Shown here: in pieces, positions 7,214 through 16,350 of the stretch
Layout of the letters: the number at the start of each line of letters is the position of its first letter
How positions within the stretch are numbered: the first letter of the stretch is position 1
NCBI GenBank assembly: GCA_031270065.1
Contig: JAISYF010000173.1
Coordinates: 1-39,882 of the forward strand
Origin: Prevotellaceae bacterium
GTDB taxonomy: Bacteria > Bacteroidota > Bacteroidia > Bacteroidales > Paludibacteraceae
Direction of reading: 5' to 3'
DNA: 39,882 nt
Position numbers and translations under genes: made by a program
The notes under the pieces: model-generated
What the model saw: the letters and a program-made list of their open reading frames with translations, nothing else
Database searches by the model: none
What the model was told of the DNA's origin: nothing

Positions 7214-8139
7214 AATGCAAATGAGTGATTTTCGGTAATTTTTGACGGTTTAAACTGCTGCTCTGAAATATTTTCCTTTGCGAGTTCATCTTTTTTTTGC
7301 TCAATTTTTGCGTCGAGCGCAATCCAATAACTTTGCGCCTTTTGTTCAAAAATTTCCGCAACTTTTTCGCGGATATATGTGTCTGCCTGTGCGTTGTGAT
7401 TTTTGCCCATTTCGTTATTAATGTCAAGGCGAATCGGTTCAGGCAGGCAATAGTAGGCAAGTCGTTTGCAAACACGAGCAACAACTTCGTAGCACAGTGG
7501 GCGCATCGCATTGTCTTTTATTTCCTCAATTTTGTCGGCAGAAATTCGCGACAAAACACACTCTTCCCACACTTCTCTGATAATCCAACGTGCAAAGAGC
7601 ATAAAAGCATCGTCAGAAATTCCTACCCATTTTTTGAAATCAGAAATTGCAACAGGCAATTCATCCGCCTGTTTTTTTTGTTCAGAATTTTGCCAATCAG
7701 GAAAATTTTCGGCATTTTCATTCAAAAAAGCGATTAGGCGGTTTAGCCAAAACCACGCATCAGAAATCAATTTATTTTCGAGTTGGTCTTGCTGATATTT
7801 GAATATTGTGGTTTTGTCGTCAGATTTTTTGACTGTTATTCCATCGTTGCCGATGTTGGCAATAAGATAGATAACGTGCTGATACAGAGCAAAATGCAAC
7901 ATTGAACGTTGCAAATAGTCGAGTGCATGAGCATTAAGTTCTGCGGAATGTTCGCCTTCTGCTGCTGTTTTTTCAACGATTTTTTCATAAAGATTTTTTG
8001 AAAAAAAATCGTAAAACTCAACAGCGATTTTTGCCAAAGTGCTTTGCAAATTGTCAAATTCGAGTGTGAGATTATTTCCTGAAATTTTCGGTTTCATTTC
8101 TCTGGCAAATGTACTTTTTTCAAACGGAATTTTTATCAT
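7210..8139 (-). CDS. Probable head-tail connector/adaptor protein (DUF6712-like)
   Basis: A 309-aa, almost entirely helical, acidic protein directly behind the portal gene (12-base gap). The pattern of a long N-terminal helix region, a HFALYQHVIYLIANIG segment near 85-100, and the Trp-rich DAWFWLNRLIAFLNENAENFPDW stretch near 125-150 is what I recall from the DUF6712 family of Bacteroidota prophages, which sits next to portal genes and is presumed to be an adaptor. The final segment is Lys/Glu-rich and probably disordered. Position supports a connector role; the family call is from memory and moderate. Confidence 0.6.
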   Translation of the reverse strand: MIKIPFEKSTFAREMKPKISGNNLTLEFDNLQSTLAKIAVEFYDFFSKNLYEKIVEKTAAEGEHSAELNAHALDYLQRSMLHFALYQHVIYLIANIGNDGITVKKSDDKTTIFKYQQDQLENKLISDAWFWLNRLIAFLNENAENFPDWQNSEQKKQADELPVAISDFKKWVGISDDAFMLFARWIIREVWEECVLSRISADKIEEIKDNAMRPLCYEVVARVCKRLAYYCLPEPIRLDINNEMGKNHNAQADTYIREKVAEIFEQKAQSYWIALDAKIEQKKDELAKENISEQQFKPSKITENHSFAF

Positions 8140-8150
8140 AATTTTAAAAT

Positions 8151-9638
8151 TTAAACAGGATTTTGCGCGGTTAATCTATCGTTTGGCGAAATTTCCGACT
8201 GTTTTGACGGAATTTCTATATTGAAACCGAGCCGTATTCCTTCGGTTTTTGCTCGCGGAAAATTCATTTGAATGGCGCGGTTGATTTCTTTGCAAATAAA
8301 ATATTCAGGAAAAGAGAGAGTATTCAGATACACAATATAATTATAATAGACCTCACTGCCCGACTTTGATATTACGCCGTCTTTTTCCACATTGGTAATC
8401 GAAGAGTTGATACCAATACCTGCCAAAACCACCTCATCGGCACGACGGTCATATTTGAGAACGCTCTCGAAGTAATCTTTGAATTTGCTCGGAAATTCCT
8501 CGAACTCCCAACCCTCTTGTCCAATTTTCAAAGTGGCGTAGAGTTTGCCCTGATTTTTTCCTTCTCCACTCATTAATGTCGTAATTTTTTCAAGTTCAAG
8601 TTTGATTAACTCCAATATCATATTTTCGTTAAATCGAAATGCTTTGCCTTGTTCGTCAAGCAATTTTATACCCATAAACTCCGAAATCAGTTTGTCATTT
8701 GGACCCGCAGCGCAATTTTCATTGCACATTCTTTCGAGAATAGTTTTATTTTGACCGTACCAAGCCGCAGGAATTTTGCAGTGAATATGTGCGTTGAGTG
8801 CGTTTTTGAGGTACGAATTAAGATAGCGCGGCGTAAGATTGCTCGCCTTAATCCATTCGTAAAGCCCTGCAAACCAATCATTATAGGCATAAACCCATTT
8901 TCCAAAAGTTTTTTCAGAATTAAAAGCGATTGCTTCGGCTTTGCGCAAAGGCTCTTTTGGGTTGAAACGCGGATAAACCTGCATTTCGCGACCATTAGCA
9001 ACAAACCAATCGCCGACAATAACGTGGTCGCAATCTTGCTGTTTTATTCTTTCAAGCAAAATTTCTTTTGTTGTAGCCAAACGCGCTTCATCTGCGCCGA
9101 TGTAGGAGAGTGCGATAATGCTGTTTTGCTCGCCAAGCCGCCGAGCGCGGCGAAAATGATATTGCGACACGCAGGTTTTGACGTGATAATAGTCAGTTAT
9201 CAAACTGCGCAGATAGTCGCGATAGTCCTCGTATCCGCTTGTTTCCCAACTTTCAAGCCAATCGGAAATTGCGGCATCTTGCACCTGTATTCGCTCTCCG
9301 TTTTCGTTGTTTTTGTATAAAATTGGACCCTTTCCAAAAAGAAAATCAATCCTTTTTTGAATTATTCCAGGCATCAATTTATTGTCGGAAATAAGCGCGT
9401 GGACTTCTTGCGGATAAAGATTGTGCCGATTGCCCCAAAGAGGCACGTTATACTCTCCGATGCGCATTGACATATTTTCCGATGCGTAACGTTGATAGAT
9501 CTGTTGAAATTGTGAAACGCGCTTGTCTTCGCGCTCAAAATCAGCGTTGCCATCAATTTCAAAAGTAACCACGCCTGTTTTTACCACTGCAAAACCGTGA
9601 TTGCCCGAAAATTCTATTTGAAGTTCCTCTTTGGTCAT
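8151..9638 (-). CDS. Phage portal protein
   Basis: A 495-aa protein. Portals form the dodecameric ring through which DNA enters and leaves the capsid. Support: length, the early block LYPQEVHALISDNKLMPGII followed by QKRIDFLFGKGP (compare the NxxP...yLFGkP pattern of SPP1-like portals), a central helical stem region and a C-terminal helix-rich crown with MILELIKLELEKITTLMSGEGKNQG. No signal or transmembrane segment. It heads an operon with the connector, 297-aa and 181-aa genes. A capsid gene would be expected within a few genes; none is visible. Confidence 0.75.
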   Translation of the reverse strand: MTKEELQIEFSGNHGFAVVKTGVVTFEIDGNADFEREDKRVSQFQQIYQRYASENMSMRIGEYNVPLWGNRHNLYPQEVHALISDNKLMPGIIQKRIDFLFGKGPILYKNNENGERIQVQDAAISDWLESWETSGYEDYRDYLRSLITDYYHVKTCVSQYHFRRARRLGEQNSIIALSYIGADEARLATTKEILLERIKQQDCDHVIVGDWFVANGREMQVYPRFNPKEPLRKAEAIAFNSEKTFGKWVYAYNDWFAGLYEWIKASNLTPRYLNSYLKNALNAHIHCKIPAAWYGQNKTILERMCNENCAAGPNDKLISEFMGIKLLDEQGKAFRFNENMILELIKLELEKITTLMSGEGKNQGKLYATLKIGQEGWEFEEFPSKFKDYFESVLKYDRRADEVVLAGIGINSSITNVEKDGVISKSGSEVYYNYIVYLNTLSFPEYFICKEINRAIQMNFPRAKTEGIRLGFNIEIPSKQSEISPNDRLTAQNPV

Positions 9639-9658
9639 TTTTTTTTATTAAATTAAAA

Positions 9659-9779
9659 AACCTTTCGCAAGATAGGAGATGGCTATTTTCTTCGCAAGGA
9701 TTAATCCGCAGACCTTCAATTTCTTTTTCAAAGAGAAAAAGATATTTATAAGACTTCTACTCATATTCTGCGAAAGGTT
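9659..9779 (-). ncRNA. Structured intergenic RNA or terminator between the 104-aa and portal genes
   Basis: On the minus strand, AACCTTTCGCA (9779-9769) pairs with TGCGAAAGGTT (9669-9659), an 11-bp stem that closes about 100 bases and is followed by a T run, so it could act as a long-loop terminator. Inside are a TCTTTTTC/GAAAAAGA hairpin (about 9722-9741), the palindrome GGATTAATCC and a second TTGCGAAG that could compete for the stem. No ORF fits. It is the only gap above 50 bases within the portal/fibre gene run. Confidence 0.45.
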
Positions 9780-9785
9780 GTATTA

Positions 9786-10100
9786 CTATAATGTTGCCTC
9801 ATATTCCAGCACTGCGGCATTTTTGGTAAAAAATTCTTTTTCCGACTGCGACAGGCGATTGATTACGCCGTAAATTAGTGCAAATTCTTCGGCGGTAAAA
9901 TCCACTTCGCCGCCGTTTGCAACTTTGTTAGAGAGCGCGGTCAAAGTCTGCACCTCCGACAGATTGCGCGTGTGCTTGTTTGCAATTTCTTTTTCAACAA
10001 GCAATTTCAAAGGCACAATGCTGCCAACGGTTACAAGTTCGCCGTTTCTGATGTCGCGCCAGCCGTTGAGGACTTCTATATCTAAATTAATTTTATACAT
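9786..10100 (-). CDS. Hypothetical phage protein, 104 aa
   Basis: Begins with a strand-like MYKINLDIEVLNGWRDIRNG followed by TVGSIVPLKLLVEKEIANKHTRNLSEVQTLTALSNKVANGGEVDFTAEEFALIYGVIN and a helical end. The phrase VDFTAEEFALI resembles small Bacteroidota phage proteins of unknown role that accompany tail genes. Soluble, no motif of known function. Follows the glycosyltransferase gene by 21 bases and precedes the structured region at 9659-9779. Confidence 0.55.
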   Translation of the reverse strand: MYKINLDIEVLNGWRDIRNGELVTVGSIVPLKLLVEKEIANKHTRNLSEVQTLTALSNKVANGGEVDFTAEEFALIYGVINRLSQSEKEFFTKNAAVLEYEATL

Positions 10101-10121
10101 AATGATATTTTTTTAAAAGAT

Positions 10122-10727
10122 TTATAAAATAATTTTCGCAATATGTCCGCATTTTAATGACGGAATAACATATTTTTTAATTTCTTTGGCGTATTTTAAA
10201 AAGAAATAAATATCGCTTGAATTTCCGATTTGAGTTTGAAACGGCTCGGATTGCATATTAGTAAAAAAAACTTCGCTGTCGATTAAGCAACAGCCCATTG
10301 CTGCGGCTGCAACTTCCATCGGCGTTTCGTTTTGTACATCAAAAATTTTGATTTTATTTTCCTCTTTAAAATCCACATTTATCGGCAAACAGTGAGTCGT
10401 CAGATTTTTGATGTCTTTGCTAAAATACCACCCCGAAATAATTTTGATGTTTTTTGCTTCTGACTCAAAAATTACTTTTCGCAAAAAATTTGTCGGCAAA
10501 ATTGTATCGCTATCCACAAACAGCAACCAATCGTAATTTTCTTTTACGCATTTCTGCGCCGCGATGTTACGGCTGTGGTGGCACGAGTAATTACCAATCT
10601 TAAAGATGTCGCATTGGTACTTGTCTTTGTCCAAAGAATAGACGTTATCCTTAACAGCCTCGATTACGCGGGGGTCAATGTTATGGTCGTAATGCGGTAT
10701 ACAAATTAATATTTTTTTCATAGTCAT
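10122..10727 (-). CDS. Phage-encoded glycosyltransferase, GT-A fold (family 2-like)
   Basis: A 201-aa protein with the GT-A layout: N-terminal KKILICIPHYDH strand, a helix with SRNIAAQKCVKENYDWLLF, and the metal-binding DxD as VDSDTILP at about residue 70-77. Later GWYFSK and a conserved Cys-rich AAAAMGCCLID segment match the acceptor-site region of short GT2-like phage enzymes. It would transfer a sugar from a nucleotide-sugar, either to a virion fibre or to host surface glycans. It overlaps the fibre-like gene upstream by 4 bases, which favours modification of that fibre or of the receptor; this is inference. No transmembrane helix. Confidence 0.8.
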   Translation of the reverse strand: MTMKKILICIPHYDHNIDPRVIEAVKDNVYSLDKDKYQCDIFKIGNYSCHHSRNIAAQKCVKENYDWLLFVDSDTILPTNFLRKVIFESEAKNIKIISGWYFSKDIKNLTTHCLPINVDFKEENKIKIFDVQNETPMEVAAAAMGCCLIDSEVFFTNMQSEPFQTQIGNSSDIYFFLKYAKEIKKYVIPSLKCGHIAKIIL

Positions 10728-11542
10728 ATTACGTTAATATTTTTCAAAATGCCGCTGCCAGCACTATGGTTATCTATTATAACATCACGTATTGAAAGAG
10801 CAGTTATTTGGTTGAATATTCCTTGAATGTTGTCTATATTCGAGCCTGAAATAGTAGCGTTGTCTAAATTTCCCTCTATGAAACTTGCTCTGACACCGAA
10901 ATCAATTTTGCTGCCCGGAATATTGCCAGACAACCAACTTGCTTGAATGTAAGAAGATAGATATTGCGGGTTGGAAATATGATTATAAGGCACGTTGCCT
11001 ATCAATGAACCGAGAATGTCTAAGTCTGATAGTTTTGAGGCAGAAATCTTTGTATTTCCCTCGTTGATTGCATTGACTATATCTGCAACAGGAAGTTTGT
11101 CCACTGGAATTGTGCCGATGAGATTCCCCCAATTTAAAGTTAGTCCATTTGCATCAATTCCTAACATTTTCACACTATCGCTGCCGCGCAGCAGAGATAG
11201 GTCGCCGCTGGGATTAGAACGGATTATGGTCTTACCATCTCTGCGAATTTCCCAACCAGTTGCATCTGCCTCAATTCTATTCGCGCTTTTGTTGTAGTAT
11301 AAATAGGCACTCGAAGCATTCCAATTAAAACCAAGCGGCGAAGTGTTAGAATTAAATTCTATACTGCCTGTCATTGGCTCAGTAGTACCAGATAACGAAA
11401 GCATTAATGTTTGCAAAAGATTTTTAAGTTGCTCAATATCTGCATACATTGTTTTGCCGTCAAGATTTCTGCCGACAATAATTTTTTCATCAACAGAAAC
11501 ACTCTCGATTTTATTATAACTTTGCCAAAAAAGTTTTCCCAT
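10724..11542 (-). CDS. Fibre-like or baseplate protein with repeated beta segments
   Basis: A 272-aa protein rich in Asn, Ser, Gly and Ile. The first ~60 residues (FWQSYNKIESVSVDEKIIVGRNLDGKTMYADIEQLKNLLQTL) look like a virion-attachment domain. A TGSIEFNSNTSPLGFNWNAS segment and the LRGSDSVKMLGIDANGLTLNWG segment resemble trimeric fibre strands. The second half has irregular beta-solenoid-like repeats (IGTIPVDKLP, IGNVPYNHI, SGNIPGSKIDF, EGNLDNATISGSNI). No enzymatic motif. With the overlapping glycosyltransferase and the nearby tape measure it probably forms a host-contacting part of the tail. Confidence 0.65.
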   Translation of the reverse strand: MGKLFWQSYNKIESVSVDEKIIVGRNLDGKTMYADIEQLKNLLQTLMLSLSGTTEPMTGSIEFNSNTSPLGFNWNASSAYLYYNKSANRIEADATGWEIRRDGKTIIRSNPSGDLSLLRGSDSVKMLGIDANGLTLNWGNLIGTIPVDKLPVADIVNAINEGNTKISASKLSDLDILGSLIGNVPYNHISNPQYLSSYIQASWLSGNIPGSKIDFGVRASFIEGNLDNATISGSNIDNIQGIFNQITALSIRDVIIDNHSAGSGILKNINVI

Positions 11543-11561
11543 ATTTTTTATTTTTTATTTT

Positions 11562-11873
11562 TTATAAAAACCATTGTACTTTATTCCAAGTGTTGCCAAA
11601 ACGCGCTTGTCGTATAAGTTTTTTCCAACAAGTGCGCGGCTCGTTGGTGTCTAAATCTGTGAAAAAAAGGTAATGGTCGCTGTTTGTAGATGTGCCTTCG
11701 GCGCGTTTGGCAGCGCGAAGTCGGCAATTTTCATATTTGCGCAATTTGGCATTATTTGTGTATTCAGTTTTAAAATGCGTATGTGTAAAAAATATTATTC
11801 CAAAAGTTGCATTTTGCACTCCTTTTAGCAGCCGCATTTTTTCTATTGCCTGAGTTCCTGTGATAGTTTCCAT
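11562..11873 (-). CDS. Hypothetical phage protein, 103 aa
   Basis: The start chosen is METITGTQAIEKM at 11873; the frame is open upstream but that part runs over the promoter at 11893-11931. Basic protein containing FGIIFFTHTHFKTEYTNNAKLRKYENCRLRAAKRAE and the Trp-rich end CWKKLIRQARFGNTWNKVQWFL. I have seen short proteins with this LFFTDLDTNEPRTCWKK style in Bacteroidota prophages between tape measure and fibre genes, with no known function. It is the first gene behind its own prophage-type promoter, which also should drive the fibre and glycosyltransferase genes. Confidence 0.6.
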   Translation of the reverse strand: METITGTQAIEKMRLLKGVQNATFGIIFFTHTHFKTEYTNNAKLRKYENCRLRAAKRAEGTSTNSDHYLFFTDLDTNEPRTCWKKLIRQARFGNTWNKVQWFL

Positions 11874-11892
11874 TCTCTTTTTTTTTATTTTG

Positions 11893-11931
11893 CAAAAATA
11901 TAACAAAAAAATTTCTTTGCAAATGACAAAA
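11893..11931 (-). promoter_or_regulatory. Prophage promoter (TTTTGTCA box) for the fibre gene cluster
   Basis: Minus strand: TTTTGTCA (11931-11924), 23 bases, TATTTTTG (11900-11893). About 20 bases separate it from the ATG at 11873. Nearly the same sequence as the promoters at 5104-5142 and 16429-16467, including CATTTGCA after the box. Confidence 0.7.
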
Positions 11932-11944
11932 TAAATGAACACTA

Positions 11945-14900
11945 TTATTTTGAAGTAAAATTTTCTAACGTTTGAAAATCTCTATCAGCAGTTTTAAATT
12001 CATTCATATTGAAATCTAATTTCACTCCGTTCATTGCTTGCTGCATTGCTTTAATAAATTGCTCTTGCGACATTCCGCTTGCTTGCGGAGCGGCGTTTGG
12101 AGAACTGCCGACAAAACCGCCTGCCGCGTAACCTCCGCCGTAGTTGGATGGCAGAGAATTTCCGTGAGTGCGCTTGGTGCGCTCGGCATCAATGGCGCGT
12201 ATCATCGGCACGAGCGAAGGGTTGTGCATCTCTTCCTGTGCGATAACATACTCGCCTTTATGCACAGGTAAGCCGTCTGATGCTGTGCCTGCAACTTCGT
12301 ATTTTCCGCCGTTGCCTGTGTAGCCGCCGTCAGCGTAACCGCCGTTTTTAAATTCTTCTTTGAGTTGCACTGTGCCTGTTTTTGGCGGTGAAGTGTTGCC
12401 GCCTGTGCCGTCAAGCGTTTGGGCTTGAATTGCCTGATTTTGCTTTGACATTGTGGCAATTTGCAGTGCGGTAATTCCGCCGACAATTACAGCGGCAATT
12501 GCACCTGCAATGGGTCCAAGTTGGGCAAATGCAGTAATGATTGCCATTGCACCGCTGGCGATTGCCTGCATTATTTGAATTGCGAGGTTTGACTTTGCCT
12601 GTTTTTTCTTTAAATCAAGTTCCTTTTGCGCGTACTCTTTTTCTACGGCAGAGCGTTTGTCGGCATTGTCGCCCGCGAGCGCAAGTTGCTTGTTTTTTTC
12701 TACTTCCAGTGAGGCAGTTTCGAGTTCGTGCGCCTGCGTAACAGTTGCAGAGATTGCGCCAACCACTCCTTGCACAATGCTGCCAATGCCCATTGCCCAA
12801 TCTGTCCAAGATTTATTTTGATTGTTGCGCAATTGGTCGATAGCCGAAAAAGCAGTAGAAAAGGCATCGCGGAAAGAGTTTGCCAAGTCAGAGCCGAAGT
12901 CAATATCAGACAAGTATTCGGCAAGTTGACTGAGCGATTTTTTTGAGTTATCAATAAAATCAGTTGTGGCGCGTTCCGTTTTTTTGATAACTTCAACAAT
13001 TTTTGCGTGAATTTGTTCCAAAACAGCATCATCAATCGGTGCGCCGTTTTCAATCAATTTTTGAATTTCTGCGTACAAAAGTTGACGTGAGACAACAATC
13101 AATTCGTTGTAGCGTTTGTTGATTTCGTAACGCTGCTTTTCGTAATTTTTCTCGGTAATAATGCCTTGCTTTTTCTTTCTTTCGAGTTGATAGAGTTCTT
13201 CCTCGCGAGAGTTCTTAATAGTTTCTATTTGCGCATCGGTGCTTTTTTGCAGTTGTTTTACAGTTTCTTCGGCTGCTTTTTTTGTGGCATCAGATTTTTT
13301 CTTTGCCGAATCTGTGAGAAATTTGTTGAGTTCCTGTTCTTTGTCGATAATATTTTGCCGCGCAGTTTCGTACTCTTTTGATTCTTCGCCATGATATTTT
13401 TTTATAATTTGAAGTTGCGCATTAAACGATTCAATAGCAATTTTAAGCGATTCCTCTTTAATTTTTTCGTCATAATCTTTGCTGTTTTTCAACTCCTCTT
13501 TTTTATTGTTTAGTTTTTTGAGCGTAGCAGTTTTTTCGGCTTCGAGTTCGGCATTTTCCGCATCTTTGCGGGCTTTTTCTTTGGCTTTGATTTGTTTTTC
13601 TGTGAGTTCTTGGCGTTCTTTATTTTGTTTTTTCTGCTCTGCTACGACTACTGCTGTTTCTTCTTTTAAAGCATTTTCCTGAAATTTTTTGTAACCTTCA
13701 ATGTATTCCTTTTGTTCGTCAATATTTTTTTGCGCATCTGAAATAATAGTAGAATTAACATCTCTGTATTGCGATTTAGCCATATCTTTTTCATTATCAA
13801 TGATCCTTTGCTGCGTTTGAATGTATCCCTCTGCATTTTCAATCCGACTTGCATAATAATCAGAAGTGCCAAGTCTTTTAACTTGCGCCTCTTGTTTTTC
13901 AAGTTCTATAATAACTTCCTGCGATTTTTTTTCAAAAAATGAAATCGAATTTGTCAAAGATTTGTATTCAGAATTCAATTTTTCAATTTGTTTATTACTT
14001 AAACCACCTTTTGCAAGTTCGTTTTCAATTTCCAACTGTCTTTCAAGCGATTTTGTAATAGCATCTGAAATTGCCTGCTGTTTTGCGACATTCCGCATTT
14101 TCTCAATTTTAATCTGGTATTGATAATTCACATCTTCTAACGCCGTTTTCAAAAGTTCGTTTGAAATTTTTTCATCACCAATATTTTTTAAAAAATTGGG
14201 AAACTCTTCATTGAGCCGCTTTATCAAACTTTCACGCAATTTTTCATTGTCATTTGTTTCTATAATCGCTTTTACAAGTCCATTCAAACGGTTTTTTTCT
14301 TCCATAATGGATGCGGATTTCTCTTTTTCGAGTTCGACTGTGCGCTCCTGTACGCTGTTTCGGATTTTTTCGGCTTCGGTGGCTTCGTTTGCCGTTTTTA
14401 TATATTTTAACAATGCAGCAATAGCAGCAATAATGAGAGTGGCAATCAAAATGAAAATATTTTTTTTCATTGTTGCATTTAGTTTTGACTGTGCAACATC
14501 GGCGGCATCGGTAGCGACTTTTTGTGCAAAAAGCGATTTTATTGCAGCACCAATACTTTTTATGTAATTTCCGAGAAAAGTAATAAGTGATTTTAGCCCT
14601 GTAACGCCTTGCGCATTTGCGACATTTACTAATTTTCTAACGCCGAGATAAATGCCGAGAAGTTTTATCGCTGTTCCAATCAAAGCCAAATTTCGAGTAA
14701 TCCAACCAACCAATGAAGTCAGCATATCAACTGCGATTTTCATAAATCCTTTACTGTCGTAAAAACTCAACATCAAACCCTCCCACGCTGATGAAAGCAG
14801 TTGTACGCTGCCCTGCACAGTATTGAGTTTAGTTTTCTGCATATTTTCCATTTCCTCGCCTACATCTGTAATGCTGTCTTTTAATATTGTGATGCTTTCG

Positions 14901-16114
14901 GCATTTGTCAAAAAAGTATTGAAGGCAGCAACAGAGCGTTTGTCGGTAAGTTCGAGGGTTTCATTCAGCGAAATTCCTTTGTTTTCGAGTTCCTGCAACG
15001 CAGGCGCAAGTTCATCAAGCGAAGTAATCGGTTTGCCAAGCGCAACAGCAAGTTTGCCGTTGGAGTCGGCGAGATTTAACAAAATATTTCGCGTTGCCGT
15101 TGCCGCGCTGCTTGCATCAAAACCCGCATTTGCAAGCGTTCCGAGCAACGCCGTTGTTTCTTCTATCGAAAATCCGAATGCGTTGGCAACGGGTCCAACT
15201 GTACTCATTGCATTTTCCAAAAAACTGAAATTGAGAGCCGATTTTGTAGTTGCAACAGCCATTGCAGAAACGTATCTTTGTGTTTCTTCTGTATTTGCAC
15301 CAAACATTCGCAACGCCGCGCCTGCCAATGCCGCCGCTTGCGGTAAGTTCGCGCCTGTGGCTGTGGAAAATTGCAAAACATATTGTGTCATATTTTTTAT
15401 ATCCTCCTGTCCGTAGCCGAGTTTTGCGAGTTCGGTTTGCAGTTGCGTAACCTGAGAGGCGGTGTATTCTGTGCTTTCGCCAAGCCGTTTGGCATCGGCG
15501 GTAAGTTCTTTTACGCCGTCTTGTGTAGTGCCAAGAACGGCGGCGAGGTTGGCGTTGGCATATTCAAAATCGGTAATTTTAGAAATGGCGGATTTTATGG
15601 AAGAAATAAGAAAATCTAAACTTTTAGTATAAATATCGCCAAAAAAAGCTCCCCAAGCCATTTGCCACTTTTTTAATGCTTGCGTGTCTTGAAATACGCT
15701 ATTTAATTTTGAAATGCGTTGATGCGTTTGGGAAATTTGGTCGCTTAATTCTTTCCAACGTTTTGGTTCGAGGGTTTTATTTACATTATTCTGTTCTTGC
15801 CTTAATTCTTTTAACCTTTTTGATAATTGCCCCGTCGTCAAAAACTGTAATCCCATTGATTTTTCCAAATCATGAATTTTAGTGTTATAATTACTAACGG
15901 TTTGATTATTTACTTTTATTTGCGCGGAAAGATTTTTATACTCAGAGGTATTTCCTTTGCCTTGCTTTGCAAGTTCGGTAAGTTCTGTGCGCAATTTACG
16001 ATTTTCCAAAGTAATCGTATTGATTGATTTCTGATAGTCATTAATTGCTTTTTGACTTTCAGATGCCTGTTTAAAACCAAGTTCTAATAATATTTTGTCG
16101 TTTGAAACTGCCAT
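11945..16114 (-). CDS. Phage tail tape measure protein
   Basis: 1389 aa, the largest protein here. Tape measures set tail length and help DNA passage. Layout: coiled-coil N-terminus (about 1-160, ELGFKQASESQKAINDYQKS onward); a TP901-type core (about 165-470) with ADAKRLGESTEYTASQVTQLQTEL and GAALRMFGANTEETQRYVSAMA; hydrophobic segments near 480-510 and 560-590 (IFILIATLIIAAIAALLKY); a long Lys/Glu coiled coil (about 600-1120); a second hydrophobic block near 1200-1250 (GAMAIITAFAQLGPIAGAIAAVIVGG); and a Gly-rich end with the FKNGGYADGGYTGNGGKYEVAG motif typical of tape-measure C-termini. A functional tape measure implies a long-tailed phage (siphovirus or myovirus). A promoter of the prophage type lies at 16141-16179. 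Confidence 0.93.
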   Translation of the reverse strand: MAVSNDKILLELGFKQASESQKAINDYQKSINTITLENRKLRTELTELAKQGKGNTSEYKNLSAQIKVNNQTVSNYNTKIHDLEKSMGLQFLTTGQLSKRLKELRQEQNNVNKTLEPKRWKELSDQISQTHQRISKLNSVFQDTQALKKWQMAWGAFFGDIYTKSLDFLISSIKSAISKITDFEYANANLAAVLGTTQDGVKELTADAKRLGESTEYTASQVTQLQTELAKLGYGQEDIKNMTQYVLQFSTATGANLPQAAALAGAALRMFGANTEETQRYVSAMAVATTKSALNFSFLENAMSTVGPVANAFGFSIEETTALLGTLANAGFDASSAATATRNILLNLADSNGKLAVALGKPITSLDELAPALQELENKGISLNETLELTDKRSVAAFNTFLTNAESITILKDSITDVGEEMENMQKTKLNTVQGSVQLLSSAWEGLMLSFYDSKGFMKIAVDMLTSLVGWITRNLALIGTAIKLLGIYLGVRKLVNVANAQGVTGLKSLITFLGNYIKSIGAAIKSLFAQKVATDAADVAQSKLNATMKKNIFILIATLIIAAIAALLKYIKTANEATEAEKIRNSVQERTVELEKEKSASIMEEKNRLNGLVKAIIETNDNEKLRESLIKRLNEEFPNFLKNIGDEKISNELLKTALEDVNYQYQIKIEKMRNVAKQQAISDAITKSLERQLEIENELAKGGLSNKQIEKLNSEYKSLTNSISFFEKKSQEVIIELEKQEAQVKRLGTSDYYASRIENAEGYIQTQQRIIDNEKDMAKSQYRDVNSTIISDAQKNIDEQKEYIEGYKKFQENALKEETAVVVAEQKKQNKERQELTEKQIKAKEKARKDAENAELEAEKTATLKKLNNKKEELKNSKDYDEKIKEESLKIAIESFNAQLQIIKKYHGEESKEYETARQNIIDKEQELNKFLTDSAKKKSDATKKAAEETVKQLQKSTDAQIETIKNSREEELYQLERKKKQGIITEKNYEKQRYEINKRYNELIVVSRQLLYAEIQKLIENGAPIDDAVLEQIHAKIVEVIKKTERATTDFIDNSKKSLSQLAEYLSDIDFGSDLANSFRDAFSTAFSAIDQLRNNQNKSWTDWAMGIGSIVQGVVGAISATVTQAHELETASLEVEKNKQLALAGDNADKRSAVEKEYAQKELDLKKKQAKSNLAIQIMQAIASGAMAIITAFAQLGPIAGAIAAVIVGGITALQIATMSKQNQAIQAQTLDGTGGNTSPPKTGTVQLKEEFKNGGYADGGYTGNGGKYEVAGTASDGLPVHKGEYVIAQEEMHNPSLVPMIRAIDAERTKRTHGNSLPSNYGGGYAAGGFVGSSPNAAPQASGMSQEQFIKAMQQAMNGVKLDFNMNEFKTADRDFQTLENFTSK

Positions 16115-16140
16115 AATATTTTAATTAAAAAATTATGACA

Positions 16141-16179
16141 CAAAATTAATTAGATTAGTTTAATTTAAAAATGACAAAA
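16141..16179 (-). promoter_or_regulatory. Prophage promoter (TTTTGTCA box) for the tape measure gene
   Basis: Minus strand: TTTTGTCA (16179-16172), 23 bases, TAATTTTG (16148-16141). The spacer differs in sequence from the other three copies while box, -7 and distance are kept, which argues that the TTTTGTCA box itself is functional. The box abuts the stop codon of the upstream 56-aa gene. Confidence 0.65.
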
Positions 16180-16350
16180 TCAAACGACCTTATTAGATAA
16201 TTTTATAGCAATAAAAGCACTAATGGGAGTATAAAATATGCAAACAGATAAAATGCACATAGTGTTAAAGATACTTTTACTGCGTTTATATTCTTGAAGC
16301 GGCAAAATTATACAGCCCAAAACATACAATATGATAAGTAAGTACAACAT
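16180..16350 (-). CDS. Small two-pass membrane protein, 56 aa
   Basis: Starts MLYLLIILYVLGCIILPLQEYKR and continues with a second hydrophobic stretch (MCILSVCIFYTPISAFIAIKL), a basic loop between them and a short tail. Two membrane helices with a Lys/Arg loop are typical of holins or superinfection-exclusion peptides, but neither is shown. A -7 element TATCTTTG lies upstream on the minus strand (16380-16373), about 23 bases before the ATG. The gene lies immediately before the tape measure promoter. Confidence 0.5.
   Translation of the reverse strand: MLYLLIILYVLGCIILPLQEYKRSKSIFNTMCILSVCIFYTPISAFIAIKLSNKVV

Noticed and set aside
8649-9320. Rightward open frame of 223 codons opposite the portal gene
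   Set aside because: Antisense shadow with unnatural composition; the portal frame explains the codon pattern.
14823-15416. Rightward open frame of 197 codons opposite the tape measure
   Set aside because: Ser/Ala-rich mirror of the tape-measure codons; no start context and no family resemblance.
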